Part shown: in pieces, positions 33,509 to 41,521 of the stretch
Layout: each line of letters starts with the position of its first letter
How positions within the stretch are numbered: the stretch's first letter is position 1
Source of the DNA: Ramlibacter pinisoli
GTDB taxonomy: Bacteria > Pseudomonadota > Gammaproteobacteria > Burkholderiales > Burkholderiaceae_C
NCBI RefSeq assembly: GCF_009758015.1
Contig: NZ_WSEL01000003.1
Location: 1,364,001 to 1,428,000, forward strand
Length of the DNA: 64,000 nt
Reading direction: 5' to 3'
Notes under the pieces: model-generated
Databases searched by the model: none
The model's input: the letters and a program-made list of their open reading frames with translations, nothing else
Told to the model about the DNA's origin: nothing
Program-made: the position numbers and the translations under genes

Positions 33509-34465
33509 TCAGCCTTCCGCGGTGGCCGCGTCGAGGGCAGCCACGGTTTCCTCGTCCAGCGGCAGCCGGGCGGCCTCCACCAGGTCGCGCAGCTGCGCCA
33601 GGCTGGTCGCACTGGCGATGGGCGCCACGATGCCGGGCCGCGCCAGCAGCCAGGCGATGGCGACCCGGCCCGGCGTGCTGCCGGTGCGGCGGGCCACCTC
33701 GTCCAGCGCGGCCAGGATGCGCAGCCCGCGGTCGTTGAGGTACTTGGCGGTGGTGGCGGCCCCGCGCGGGCTCTTGGCGGCGTCGGCCGCGTCGCGGTAC
33801 TTGCCGGTGAGGAAGCCGGCCGCCAGGGCGTAGTAGCTGATCACGCCCACGCTCTCGCGCACGCACAGCGGCTGCAGTTCGCGCTCGTACACGGCGCGGT
33901 CGTACAGGTTGTACAGCGGCTGCAGGGTCTCGAAGCGCGGCAGGCCCAGGCGCCGGCTGGTCTCGAGCGCCTGCTGCAGGCGGGCCGCGCTGTAGTTGGA
34001 GGCGCCGATCACGCGCACCTTGCCCTCCTTGACCAGCGCCCCGAACGCCTCCAGCGTCTCCTCCAGCGGGGTGGACTCATCGTCCTTGTGGGCCTGGTAC
34101 AGGTCGATGTGGTCGGTGCGCAGGCGGCGCAGCGAGTCCTCCACGGCACGCCGGATGTAGGCCGGCTTCAGGCCGACCCTGCCGTCGCCCATGTCCATGC
34201 CGACCTTGGTGGCCAGCACGACCTTCTCGCGCCGGCCGCCCTGCTGCAGCCACTTGCCGATCACCGTCTCCGACTCGCCGCCGGCGTGGCCCGGGGCCCA
34301 GCGCGAATAGACGTCGGCCGTGTCGATGAAGTTGAAGCCCGCATCCAGCCAGGCATCCAGCAGCGAGAACGAGGTCTTCTCGTCGGCCGTCCAGCCCAGC
34401 ACGTTGCCGCCGAAGCACAGGGGCGAGACCAGCAGGGAAGAGCGGCCGAGGGGGTGCAGCGACAT
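33509..34465 (-). CDS. Aldo/keto reductase
   Basis: A 318-residue NADPH-dependent (beta/alpha)8 reductase. The catalytic tetrad is visible: Asp and Tyr in [13 protein letters not shown], Lys in VVLATKVG, His in [27 protein letters not shown] and the C-terminal cofactor-binding [16 protein letters not shown] follow. It resembles the broad YajO/Tas-like group that reduces aldehydes. It stands alone between infA and the stress operon, and its substrate is unknown. Confidence 0.88.
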   Translation of the reverse strand: MSLHPLGRSSLLVSPLCFGGNVLGWTADEKTSFSLLDAWLDAGFNFIDTADVYSRWAPGHAGGESETVIGKWLQQGGRREKVVLATKVGMDMGDGRVGLKPAYIRRAVEDSLRRLRTDHIDLYQAHKDDESTPLEETLEAFGALVKEGKVRVIGASNYSAARLQQALETSRRLGLPRFETLQPLYNLYDRAVYERELQPLCVRESVGVISYYALAAGFLTGKYRDAADAAKSPRGAATTAKYLNDRGLRILAALDEVARRTGSTPGRVAIAWLLARPGIVAPIASATSLAQLRDLVEAARLPLDEETVAALDAATAEG

Positions 34466-34575
34466 GGCGAAGGTCCCGGGGGAAAAAAGGAAGGCGATTG
34501 TGGTCCGCTTCCGGTTTTGGCGCCGGCACCGGCGCCGGCGAACCGGATGAGCGTCAGCATTTGTCCTACGTGCGC

Positions 34576-34597
34576 ATGAGAAGCTCATCCCTAGAAT
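34576..34597 (+). promoter_or_regulatory. Candidate promoter/operator of the rsbRST operon
   Basis: TAGAAT (34592-34597) is a good -10 sequence 32 bases before the rsbR start. Immediately upstream, ATGAG-AAG-CTCAT (34576-34588) is a 5-bp inverted repeat occupying the spacer, where a repressor could act. No convincing -35 hexamer is present at 17 bases, which would suit an activated or alternative-sigma promoter. The assignment is inference. Confidence 0.35.
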
Positions 34598-34629
34598 GAT
34601 CAGGCCCCATTCGGTGGCGCTCCCCTTCC

Positions 34630-35490
34630 ATGCCCATGACAACACAAAGCCAGACCGTGCTCGGCCTCCTGACCCAGCACGAAGACCAGATCATTGCCGA
34701 ATGGCTCCAGCAGGTCGACACGACCGGGGCCCGGCTGACGGACACGGCACGACGAGGCTTGCAGGGCGAAGCCACCGAGATTCTTCGCAACGTCCGCGCC
34801 GGCCTGGAGGCCGGGGGCGATCCGGAGCAGTTCGAGACCGGAGCCTGGGAAGCCCTGCGCAACTCGCTGGCCACCCTGTCGCGCTCGCGCGCGGCGCAGG
34901 GCGAGTCGGCCGCCGACACCAGCAACTTCGTGCTGACATTCAAGCGGCCCACGTTCGGCGTTCTCCAGCGGTCCGTGCCGGACCCGGCGCTGCAGGTCGC
35001 GGGGATCTGGCTGCTGTCGTCGCTGGTCGACCGCATGGCGCAGTGGACCGTCTCGACCTACCAGCAGACGCGCGAGGACATCATCCGCCGCCAGCAGCAG
35101 GACCTGCTGGAGCTGTCGACGCCGGTGATCAAGCTGTGGGAAGGCGTGCTGGCCGTCCCCATGATCGGGACGCTCGACTCCAGCCGCACCCAGATGGTGA
35201 TGGAGACGCTGCTGCAGCGCATCGTCGAGACCGGCTCCACGCTGGCCATCATCGACATCACCGGCGTGCCCACCGTCGACACACTGGTGGCGCAGCACCT
35301 GCTCAAGACCGTGAGCGCCATCCGCCTCATGGGCGCCGAATGCCTCATCAGCGGCATCCGGCCGCAGATCGCGCAGACCATCGTGCACCTGGGCATTGAC
35401 CTGCAGGGCATCACCTCGAAGTCGAACCTGGCCGACGCCCTGGCGCTCGCGCTCCAGCAGCGCGGCTACACGATCACGAAGACGGACTGA
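34630..35490 (+). CDS. rsbR: Stressosome scaffold/sensor RsbR-like (STAS domain)
   Basis: A 286-residue protein. Residues 1-150 form an all-helical, globin-like sensory domain (RsbRD/RsbR_N type). Residues ~158-280 are a STAS domain starting LLELSTPVIKLWEGVLAVPM. The phospho-switch segment D209-I-T-G-V-P-T-V-D-T218 matches the RsbR threonine site phosphorylated by RsbT. With RsbS it should build the large cytoplasmic stressosome. It starts a six-gene operon and is followed eight bases later by rsbS. Confidence 0.88.
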   Translation: MPMTTQSQTVLGLLTQHEDQIIAEWLQQVDTTGARLTDTARRGLQGEATEILRNVRAGLEAGGDPEQFETGAWEALRNSLATLSRSRAAQGESAADTSNFVLTFKRPTFGVLQRSVPDPALQVAGIWLLSSLVDRMAQWTVSTYQQTREDIIRRQQQDLLELSTPVIKLWEGVLAVPMIGTLDSSRTQMVMETLLQRIVETGSTLAIIDITGVPTVDTLVAQHLLKTVSAIRLMGAECLISGIRPQIAQTIVHLGIDLQGITSKSNLADALALALQQRGYTITKTD

Positions 35491-35497
35491 GCACCCG

Positions 35498-35872
35498 ATG
35501 GACCGCATCCCGATCCTCCAGATGGGGCAGGTTCTGCTCGTGACCATCCAGGTCGACATGCAGGACCAGACGGCGCTCGCGCTGCAGGACGACCTCGCCA
35601 ACAAGATCGCAACCAGCGGCGCCAAGGGCGTGCTGATCGACATCAGCGCGCTCGAGATCGTCGATTCCTTCGTCGGCCGCATGCTGGGCGGCATCTCCGG
35701 CATCTCGCGCATCCTCGATGCGGTGACGGTGGTGGTGGGCATGCAGCCGGCCGTGGCCATCACGCTCGTGGAACTGGGCCTTTCGCTCGAGGGCGTGCGC
35801 ACCGCGCTCAACGTCGAACGCGGCATGGAACTGCTGGCACAGTCGCGCAAGGGGAATCTTTTTGCCCGTTGA
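35498..35872 (+). CDS. rsbS: Stressosome STAS antagonist RsbS
   Basis: A 124-residue single STAS domain protein. IPILQMGQVLLVTIQVDMQD is the usual RsbS N-terminus. The phosphorylatable serine is S57 in ISALEIVDSFVGRML, matching B. subtilis RsbS Ser59. Unphosphorylated RsbS with RsbR sequesters the kinase RsbT. Its 3' end overlaps rsbT by 11 bp. Confidence 0.9.
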   Translation: MDRIPILQMGQVLLVTIQVDMQDQTALALQDDLANKIATSGAKGVLIDISALEIVDSFVGRMLGGISGISRILDAVTVVVGMQPAVAITLVELGLSLEGVRTALNVERGMELLAQSRKGNLFAR

Positions 35873-36269
35873 CGACGCCCAGGGACAGATGGCAGTGCGC
35901 ACCGAGGAAGACATCGTGGCGAGCCGCCAGAAGGTGCGCCTGCTCGCGCAGCAACTCAAGTTCTCGCTGGTCGACCAGACCAAGATGATCACCGCCGCCA
36001 GCGAACTGTCGCGCAACACCGTGGTGCACGGCGGCGGTGGGCACATGCGCTGGGAGATCCTCGAGCAGGGCCTCAAGCGCGGCCTGCGGCTGGTGTTCGA
36101 GGACAACGGCCCGGGCATCCCCGACCTCAAACTCGCCCTCACCGACGGCTGGACCTCGGGCGGCGGCATGGGACTCGGGCTGCCGGGCAGCAAGCGCCTG
36201 GTGCACGAGTTCGACGTGCAGTCCACGCCCGGCCAGGGCACTTCCGTGAGCATCACGCGATGGAAGTGA
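35862..36269 (+). CDS. rsbT: Switch kinase RsbT
   Basis: A 135-residue GHKL serine/threonine kinase. The N-box is ASELSRNTVVHGGGG, the G1 box EDNGPGIPD, and the G2 region SGGGMGLGLPGSKRLVHEF. It phosphorylates RsbR and RsbS and, when released, activates a partner phosphatase. The start is a TTG at 35862, preceded by AGGGGAA, giving the usual family length; an ATG at 35889 (MAVRTEED) is the alternative. The last bases overlap the next gene. Confidence 0.9.
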   Translation: MPVDDAQGQMAVRTEEDIVASRQKVRLLAQQLKFSLVDQTKMITAASELSRNTVVHGGGGHMRWEILEQGLKRGLRLVFEDNGPGIPDLKLALTDGWTSGGGMGLGLPGSKRLVHEFDVQSTPGQGTSVSITRWK

Positions 36270-37270
36270 TCACCGGTCGTTTCCATGCCGACTTCCCGAT
36301 GGGCGATGCCAGTCGCGTCGGCGAGGCCCGCCGGCATGCGGCGCACCTGGCGGACGAGTGCGGGCTCGACGAGGTCGAGGCCGGACGCCTGGCGATCATC
36401 GTCAACGAACTGGGCAACAACCTGGTGCGCCATGCCACCTCCGGCCGGCTGCTGCTCTCGGCTCGCGTGCAGCGGCGCGAGGTCGAAGTGATTGCCATCG
36501 ACAGCGGGCCGGGCATCGCCGACCTCGACCGTTGCCTGAGCGACGGCTTTTCTACCGGCGGCACGCCCGGCACCGGCCTGGGCGCGGTGCGCCGGCTGGC
36601 GCAGGCGTTCGACATCCACTCGGCCGTGCCGCAGGGCACGGTCGTCCTGGCACGGGTGCGCTCGGCGCAGTCGGCCAACGGCTCGTCGGCCATCTGCGTC
36701 GGCGCGGTCGCGCTGGCCGCCCCAGGCGAGACGGTGTGCGGGGATGCCTGGGCGTTCGCGGTCGACGGCGCGCGGGCGGTCGTGATGGTGGCCGACGGCC
36801 TCGGCCACGGGCCCGACGCGGCGCAAGCGTCGGCAGCGGCGGTCGAGGTGTTCCGCAACGACCCGATGGCCGCGCCGCGCCTGCAGGTCGAGCGGCTCCA
36901 CGCCGGGCTGCGCGGCACGCGCGGCGCCGCCGTCACGGTCATGCTGGCCGACGACGAAGCGGGCACCGTGCGCACTTCGGGCGCCGGCAATGTGATGGGA
37001 CGCATGCTGTCGGGCATCGACGACCGCACCCTGCTCACCCAGCATGGCACCGCCGGCGTCACCATCCGCCGCCCCGACGAGACCAGCGTGCCGTGGCCCG
37101 ACCATGCCCTGGTCGTGGCCTGCAGCGACGGCATCGAGACCCGCTGGAAGCCCGAGCTGCTGCGCCCGGTGCTGGGCCGCGACCCGGCCGTGGCCGCGGC
37201 GATCCTTGCACGCGACCATTTCCGCGGGCGCGACGACGCGACGGTGGCAGTGATGCGCCGGGGAGATTGA
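36260..37270 (+). CDS. HATPase-PP2C fusion, RsbX-like regulator
   Basis: A 336-residue two-domain protein. Residues ~1-135 are a second GHKL/anti-sigma-type ATPase domain (IIVNELGNNLVRHA, IAIDSGPGIADL, GTPGTGLGAVRRLAQAF). Residues ~145-335 are a PP2C/SpoIIE-type phosphatase with CGDAWAFA, VVMVADGLGHGPDAAQAS, ACSDGIETRW and RDDATVAVM, close to RsbX. RsbX resets the stressosome by dephosphorylating RsbR and RsbS. A fused kinase-like domain on the same chain gives a bidirectional switch in principle. It is tightly overlapped with rsbT. Confidence 0.88.
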   Translation: MEVITGRFHADFPMGDASRVGEARRHAAHLADECGLDEVEAGRLAIIVNELGNNLVRHATSGRLLLSARVQRREVEVIAIDSGPGIADLDRCLSDGFSTGGTPGTGLGAVRRLAQAFDIHSAVPQGTVVLARVRSAQSANGSSAICVGAVALAAPGETVCGDAWAFAVDGARAVVMVADGLGHGPDAAQASAAAVEVFRNDPMAAPRLQVERLHAGLRGTRGAAVTVMLADDEAGTVRTSGAGNVMGRMLSGIDDRTLLTQHGTAGVTIRRPDETSVPWPDHALVVACSDGIETRWKPELLRPVLGRDPAVAAAILARDHFRGRDDATVAVMRRGD

Positions 37271-37271
37271 G

Positions 37272-38138
37272 ATGGCGGGCGAACCGGTCGATCTCAACCA
37301 GCTCGCACGGGACCTGCAGGCCAGCCGGCAGGAAGCGCAGGCGCTGCGCGCGGAGCTGGAGGAGACCAACCGGGGCGTGCTCGCGCTGTACGCCGAGCTC
37401 GACTCGCAGGCCGACCAGCTGCGCCACGCCACCGAGCTCAAGAGCCGGTTCCTCGCCTACATGAGCCACGAGTTCCGCACGCCGATCAACTCGATCCGCA
37501 GCATCGCCCGGCTGCTGATCGACCGGGTCGACGGGCCGCTCACCAGCGAGCAGGAACGCCAGGTCGGCTTCATCCAGCACACCGCGACCGAGTTCGCCGA
37601 GATGGTCGACGACCTGCTCGACCTGGCCAAGGTCGAGGCGGGCCGGGTCGAGATCTCGCCGGCCTGGTTCGAGATGGTCGACCTGTTCTCCGCCCTGCGC
37701 GGCATGTTCAAGCCGGTGCTGACCAATCCCGACGTGAACCTCGTCTTCGAGGAGCCGCACGACGTCCCGAAGCTGTACACCGACGACCGCAAGCTGTCGC
37801 AGATCCTGCGCAACTTCATCTCGAACGCGCTCAAGTTCACCCAGCGCGGCGAGGTGCGGGTCTCGGTGCGCACCGAGGGCGGCCAGGTCACCTTCGCGGT
37901 GGCCGACACCGGCATCGGCATCGCGCCCGAGTTCCACCAGGCCATCTTCGACGACTTCTCGCAGGTCCAGTCGCCGCTGCAGAAGCGCCTGCGCGGCACC
38001 GGGCTGGGGCTGGCGCTGTCCAAGCGGCTGGCGGCGCTGCTGGGCGGCAGCGTGGACGTGCAGAGCGAACCGGGCAAGGGCTCGGTGTTCTCGCTGACCA
38101 TCCCGATCCAACTGGGGACCCGCGATGGCCCAGACTGA
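37272..38138 (+). CDS. Soluble sensor histidine kinase
   Basis: A 288-residue kinase without a membrane segment. Residues 8-55 are a coiled coil (ASRQEAQALRAELEE). HisKA carries H66 in AYMSHEFRTPINS. HATPase has NFISNALKF, VADTGIGIAPEF and GTGLGLALSKRLAALLGGSV. It has no sensor domain of its own and most likely takes input from the stressosome proteins encoded upstream. Its stop overlaps the following hybrid kinase gene by 14 bp. Confidence 0.9.
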   Translation: MAGEPVDLNQLARDLQASRQEAQALRAELEETNRGVLALYAELDSQADQLRHATELKSRFLAYMSHEFRTPINSIRSIARLLIDRVDGPLTSEQERQVGFIQHTATEFAEMVDDLLDLAKVEAGRVEISPAWFEMVDLFSALRGMFKPVLTNPDVNLVFEEPHDVPKLYTDDRKLSQILRNFISNALKFTQRGEVRVSVRTEGGQVTFAVADTGIGIAPEFHQAIFDDFSQVQSPLQKRLRGTGLGLALSKRLAALLGGSVDVQSEPGKGSVFSLTIPIQLGTRDGPD

Positions 38139-40110
38139 CGCCGGCACGATCCAGAGCACCATCGACCGCGGCGCGCACACGGTGCTGGTGGTCGACGACA
38201 ACCCGGCCACGCGCTACGCCACCGGCCGCGTGATCCGCGCCGCCGGCTTCAACATCTGCGAGGCCGGCACCGGCCAGGAGGCGCTGGACCTGGCGGCCAC
38301 GGGCGTTTCGGCCGTCGTGCTCGACGTGCACCTGCCCGACATCGACGGCTTCGAGGTCTGCCGCCTGCTGCGCGCCGCGCCGGCCACGCAGCTGCTGCCG
38401 GTGGTGCACCTGTCGGCCGCCTACGTGAAGAACGAGGACCACGTCACCGGCTTGAATGCCGGTGCCGACAGCTACCTGGTCCACCCGGTCGAGCCGGCCG
38501 TCCTCATCGCCACCCTGCAGGCCCTGATCCGCGCCCGCACCGCCGAGGACGGGCTGCGCCGCAGCGAGCAGAGCCTGCGCGCCATCTACGACCAGGCCCA
38601 CAGCGGCATCGCCCTGATCGACGCGCAGGGCCGCTTCTCCGAGGCCAATCCGGCGATGCTCCGGATGCTGGGGCTGCCGCGCGAGAGCGTGATCGGGCGC
38701 ACGGTGGCCAGCCTGGCGGCGCCGCAGGCGCGCGAACAGATCGAGCGTGAATTCACCGTCGGGCAGGACGCCTGGCGCGGCCAGTTCCCCCTGCTGCACG
38801 CCGACGGCCACCTGGTGCACGTCGAATGGAGCCTGTCGCCGCAGGTCGGCCCCGACCGGCGCATCGCGACCGCGGTCGACGTCTCCGAACGGGTCGAGCT
38901 CGAGCAGCGCCGCCACGAGGTGCTGGACCGCGAGCAGGCCGCGCGGGCGCAGGCCGAGCGCCACAGCCGCACCAAGGACGACTTCATCGCGGTGCTGTCG
39001 CACGAGCTGCGCACGCCGCTGAACGCCATCATCGGCTGGGTCCACATCCTCAAGCGCCGCGGCGTCCTGCCCGAGGGCATGCGCGGGCTGGACGCGATCG
39101 AGCGCAACGTCAAGACGCAGGCGCGCATCATCTCGGACATCCTGGACGTCTCGCGCATCAACTCGGGCAAGCTGCAGCTCGAGCGCCAGTGGATCGACCC
39201 GGCCGAACTGATCCGCTCGTCGATCGCATCGCTGGGCACCGCCATCGACGAGCGCCAGATCCGGATCCAGACCGACGTCGAGTCCGCCGCTGCTTCGGCC
39301 TGGCTGGACCCGGACCGCTACCAGCAGATCTTCTGGAACCTGATGACCAACGCCATCAAGTTCTCGGCCGAGGGCGGCGTGGTGCAGGTCGTGCTGCGGC
39401 GCGAGGGCGACCGGCTGCGGCTGGGCGTGCGCGACCAGGGCGCCGGCATCAAGGCCGAGTTCCTGCCGCACCTGTTCGAGCGCTTCACCCAGAGCGACGC
39501 GCCGGGCAACCGCCGGCACGGCGGTCTCGGGCTGGGCCTGTCCATCGTCAAGCACCTGGTCGACCTGCACGGCGGCGAGGTCGGCGCCGAGAGCGACGGC
39601 CTGGGCCACGGCACGCTGATGTGGGTCGACCTGCCGGTCGGGGCCGAGGTGGCCGACCCGCCTGCCATCGGCCCGGACACGGTGCTCGACGAGGACCCGA
39701 CCGGCATCCTCCAGGCCCTGCAGGGCGTCGACGTGCTGGTGGTCGAGGACGACGTCGAGGCCGGCGAGATGATGACCATCGTGCTGGGCGACCGCGGGGC
39801 CCAGGTGCGGCTCGCACGCGACGTCGACGGCGCGCTGGCGCAGCTGCAGCAGCGCCGGCCGCAACTGCTGGTGAGCGACATCGGGCTGCCGGGCAAGGAC
39901 GGCTACGAGCTGGCGCGGACCGTCCGCGCGCTGGAGGGGCCGTCGGGCCCGCGCCTGCCGATGGTGGCGCTGACGGCCTTCGCACGGCCCGAGGACCGCC
40001 ACAAGACGCTGGATGCCGGCTTCGACCTGCACCTGGCCAAACCGCTCAAGCCGCACCAGCTGCTGGCGGCCGTCATCGAGTTGCTGGCCGGCCGCACCCC
40101 GCCCGGCTGA
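38125..40110 (+). CDS. Hybrid histidine kinase: REC-PAS-HisKA-HATPase-REC
   Basis: A 661-residue cytoplasmic kinase. The N-terminal receiver has D67 (AVVLDVHLPDIDGFE), but His120 stands where the conserved Lys of K-P is expected (YLVHPVEP). PAS is at ~145-260. HisKA has H293 (VLSHELRTPLN), then HATPase (NLMTNAIKF, GLGLGLSIVKHLVD). The C-terminal receiver has D585 and an intact LAKPLKP. It can take phosphate at its N-terminus, likely from the kinase at 37272, and pass it on from its C-terminus. No Hpt or response regulator is in this operon; both occur in the facing polysaccharide locus. Confidence 0.9.
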   Translation: MAQTDAGTIQSTIDRGAHTVLVVDDNPATRYATGRVIRAAGFNICEAGTGQEALDLAATGVSAVVLDVHLPDIDGFEVCRLLRAAPATQLLPVVHLSAAYVKNEDHVTGLNAGADSYLVHPVEPAVLIATLQALIRARTAEDGLRRSEQSLRAIYDQAHSGIALIDAQGRFSEANPAMLRMLGLPRESVIGRTVASLAAPQAREQIEREFTVGQDAWRGQFPLLHADGHLVHVEWSLSPQVGPDRRIATAVDVSERVELEQRRHEVLDREQAARAQAERHSRTKDDFIAVLSHELRTPLNAIIGWVHILKRRGVLPEGMRGLDAIERNVKTQARIISDILDVSRINSGKLQLERQWIDPAELIRSSIASLGTAIDERQIRIQTDVESAAASAWLDPDRYQQIFWNLMTNAIKFSAEGGVVQVVLRREGDRLRLGVRDQGAGIKAEFLPHLFERFTQSDAPGNRRHGGLGLGLSIVKHLVDLHGGEVGAESDGLGHGTLMWVDLPVGAEVADPPAIGPDTVLDEDPTGILQALQGVDVLVVEDDVEAGEMMTIVLGDRGAQVRLARDVDGALAQLQQRRPQLLVSDIGLPGKDGYELARTVRALEGPSGPRLPMVALTAFARPEDRHKTLDAGFDLHLAKPLKPHQLLAAVIELLAGRTPPG

Positions 40111-40111
40111 C

Positions 40112-41521
40112 TCAGCCCGCAGCGGCGCCCGCGGCCGTGCAGGCTTCGCGCTCGCCCGGCCAGCAGCGGCCGATGCGGTTGAACGGGTCGCCGGTCTGGA
40201 CCTGGAAGTAGCCCGAGCGGCTCGCGTCCTGGCGGTACAGCACGCCGGCCGCCTTGAACAGCAGGATCTCCAGCAGCGCCGCGTTGGTCGACAGCGTGAT
40301 CAGCGTGTTGGGCCCGCCGCCCTGCTCGAAGCGGCCCTCGAACCAGCCGCGGTCGGGGTCGTGCAGGTAGCGCACGTTCTCGACCAGCGCATTGGCGTAG
40401 TCGCCGGGCCACAGCGCCCACAGGCCGAACGCCGCGCGCGTGGACACCAGCGCCAGTCGCTCGTGGCCGCTGCCGTCGCCGGCGATGGTGTTCCAGGCGT
40501 AGCCGGACGCGTACACCGAATCGAGCACCACGTAGGGCGCCTCGCGCAGCTGGTAGTCGCTGCGCGCCGTGACCTGGCGCTCGCGCCGCCAGCGCTCCTC
40601 CTGCACCCGGTACACCTGCTCGGCGAGCGGACGCATCCCCTCCTGGCCGTCCGGCGTGTGCCAGCCCAGCTCGATGCCGGCCAGCACGAACGGCATGGTG
40701 AGCACCGGGGCCTGGGCGCCGCTGGTGCGCGGATCGCGTGCGTCGTAGCGCAGCGGCAACCCGTGGATGTTGGCGGTGGCCAGCGGCGGCAGCGCCGTCG
40801 ACCGGCCGGCCTCCACTCCCCAGGCGGCGTAGCCGGAGGCGGCCAGCTGCTCGTAGCCCAGCCGGCCCTCCTGGTAGCGCGCCAGCCGGCCGTCGAAGCG
40901 CGCACTGCCCTGCAGCACGCCGCAGGGGTCGATGACATCGCACAGCGTCCAGCGCAGCACCGCCTTGTCGGCGTACTCGCCGAAGCGCGGATGGCGCTGG
41001 CCGGCGATGCGCAGCCACAGCAGCAGGCGGCCGATGTCGACCGCCGACCAGCCGATGTCGTCGGGCCGGTTGTCGAAGCCGACCATCTTGCCGCTGACGG
41101 CGTTGTAGGCCTTGTTGGGCAGCTTGCCCTGCGACAGGTCCATGGTGGCCAGGAAGCCCAGCAGGCGCGACAGGCGCAGGTCGAACTCGCGCGCGTCGAT
41201 GATCTGCAGTTCGTGGCCGGCGATGGTGGCCGCGATGGCGTCGGCGGCATTCCAGGCCGTGAACAGCGGTCCGCGGTCGGTGCCGTTGACCAGGCCGGTG
41301 TCGTAGTCGGTGTTGTTCTCCAGGTAGCGCCAGGCGGTGCGGGCCCACTGGTACTCGGCGCCGGTCAGGCCGGCCACCGGGCTGGCGGGCTCGGCCACCC
41401 TGGGTGCGCTGGCGCCGGTGCCGGGCACCAGGCCCGACTGGCGCGCCACCGAGCCGCAGCCGGCCAGCAGCGCCGAGGCGGCGGCGGCCGACCCGGCCAG
41501 CAGGCCGCGCCGGCTCAGCAC
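40112..41521 (-). CDS. DUF3131 protein, probable Tat-exported lipoprotein
   Basis: A 469-residue DUF3131 protein. The leader SRRGLLAGSAAAASALLAGC has a twin-arginine and a lipobox. The DUF3131 domain occupies ~50-450 with Y-Q-W-A-R-T-A-W-R-Y-L-E-N-N-T, FTAWNAADAIAA, LPNKAYNAVSGKMV, IGWSAVDIGRLLLWL, ARYQEGRLGYEQLAASG, ASGYAWNTI and WFEGRFEQGGGPNTLIT. DUF3131 looks like an (alpha/alpha) toroid related to glycosidases (my inference). The start GTG overlaps the previous DUF3131 stop (GTGCTGA). Its stop is one base from the stop of the facing hybrid kinase. Confidence 0.85.
   Translation of the reverse strand: MLSRRGLLAGSAAAASALLAGCGSVARQSGLVPGTGASAPRVAEPASPVAGLTGAEYQWARTAWRYLENNTDYDTGLVNGTDRGPLFTAWNAADAIAATIAGHELQIIDAREFDLRLSRLLGFLATMDLSQGKLPNKAYNAVSGKMVGFDNRPDDIGWSAVDIGRLLLWLRIAGQRHPRFGEYADKAVLRWTLCDVIDPCGVLQGSARFDGRLARYQEGRLGYEQLAASGYAAWGVEAGRSTALPPLATANIHGLPLRYDARDPRTSGAQAPVLTMPFVLAGIELGWHTPDGQEGMRPLAEQVYRVQEERWRRERQVTARSDYQLREAPYVVLDSVYASGYAWNTIAGDGSGHERLALVSTRAAFGLWALWPGDYANALVENVRYLHDPDRGWFEGRFEQGGGPNTLITLSTNAALLEILLFKAAGVLYRQDASRSGYFQVQTGDPFNRIGRCWPGEREACTAAGAAAG

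Noticed and set aside
35498..36269. Possible sigma-B operon
   Set aside because: No sigma factor or dedicated RsbV/RsbW pair follows rsbT; kinases follow instead.
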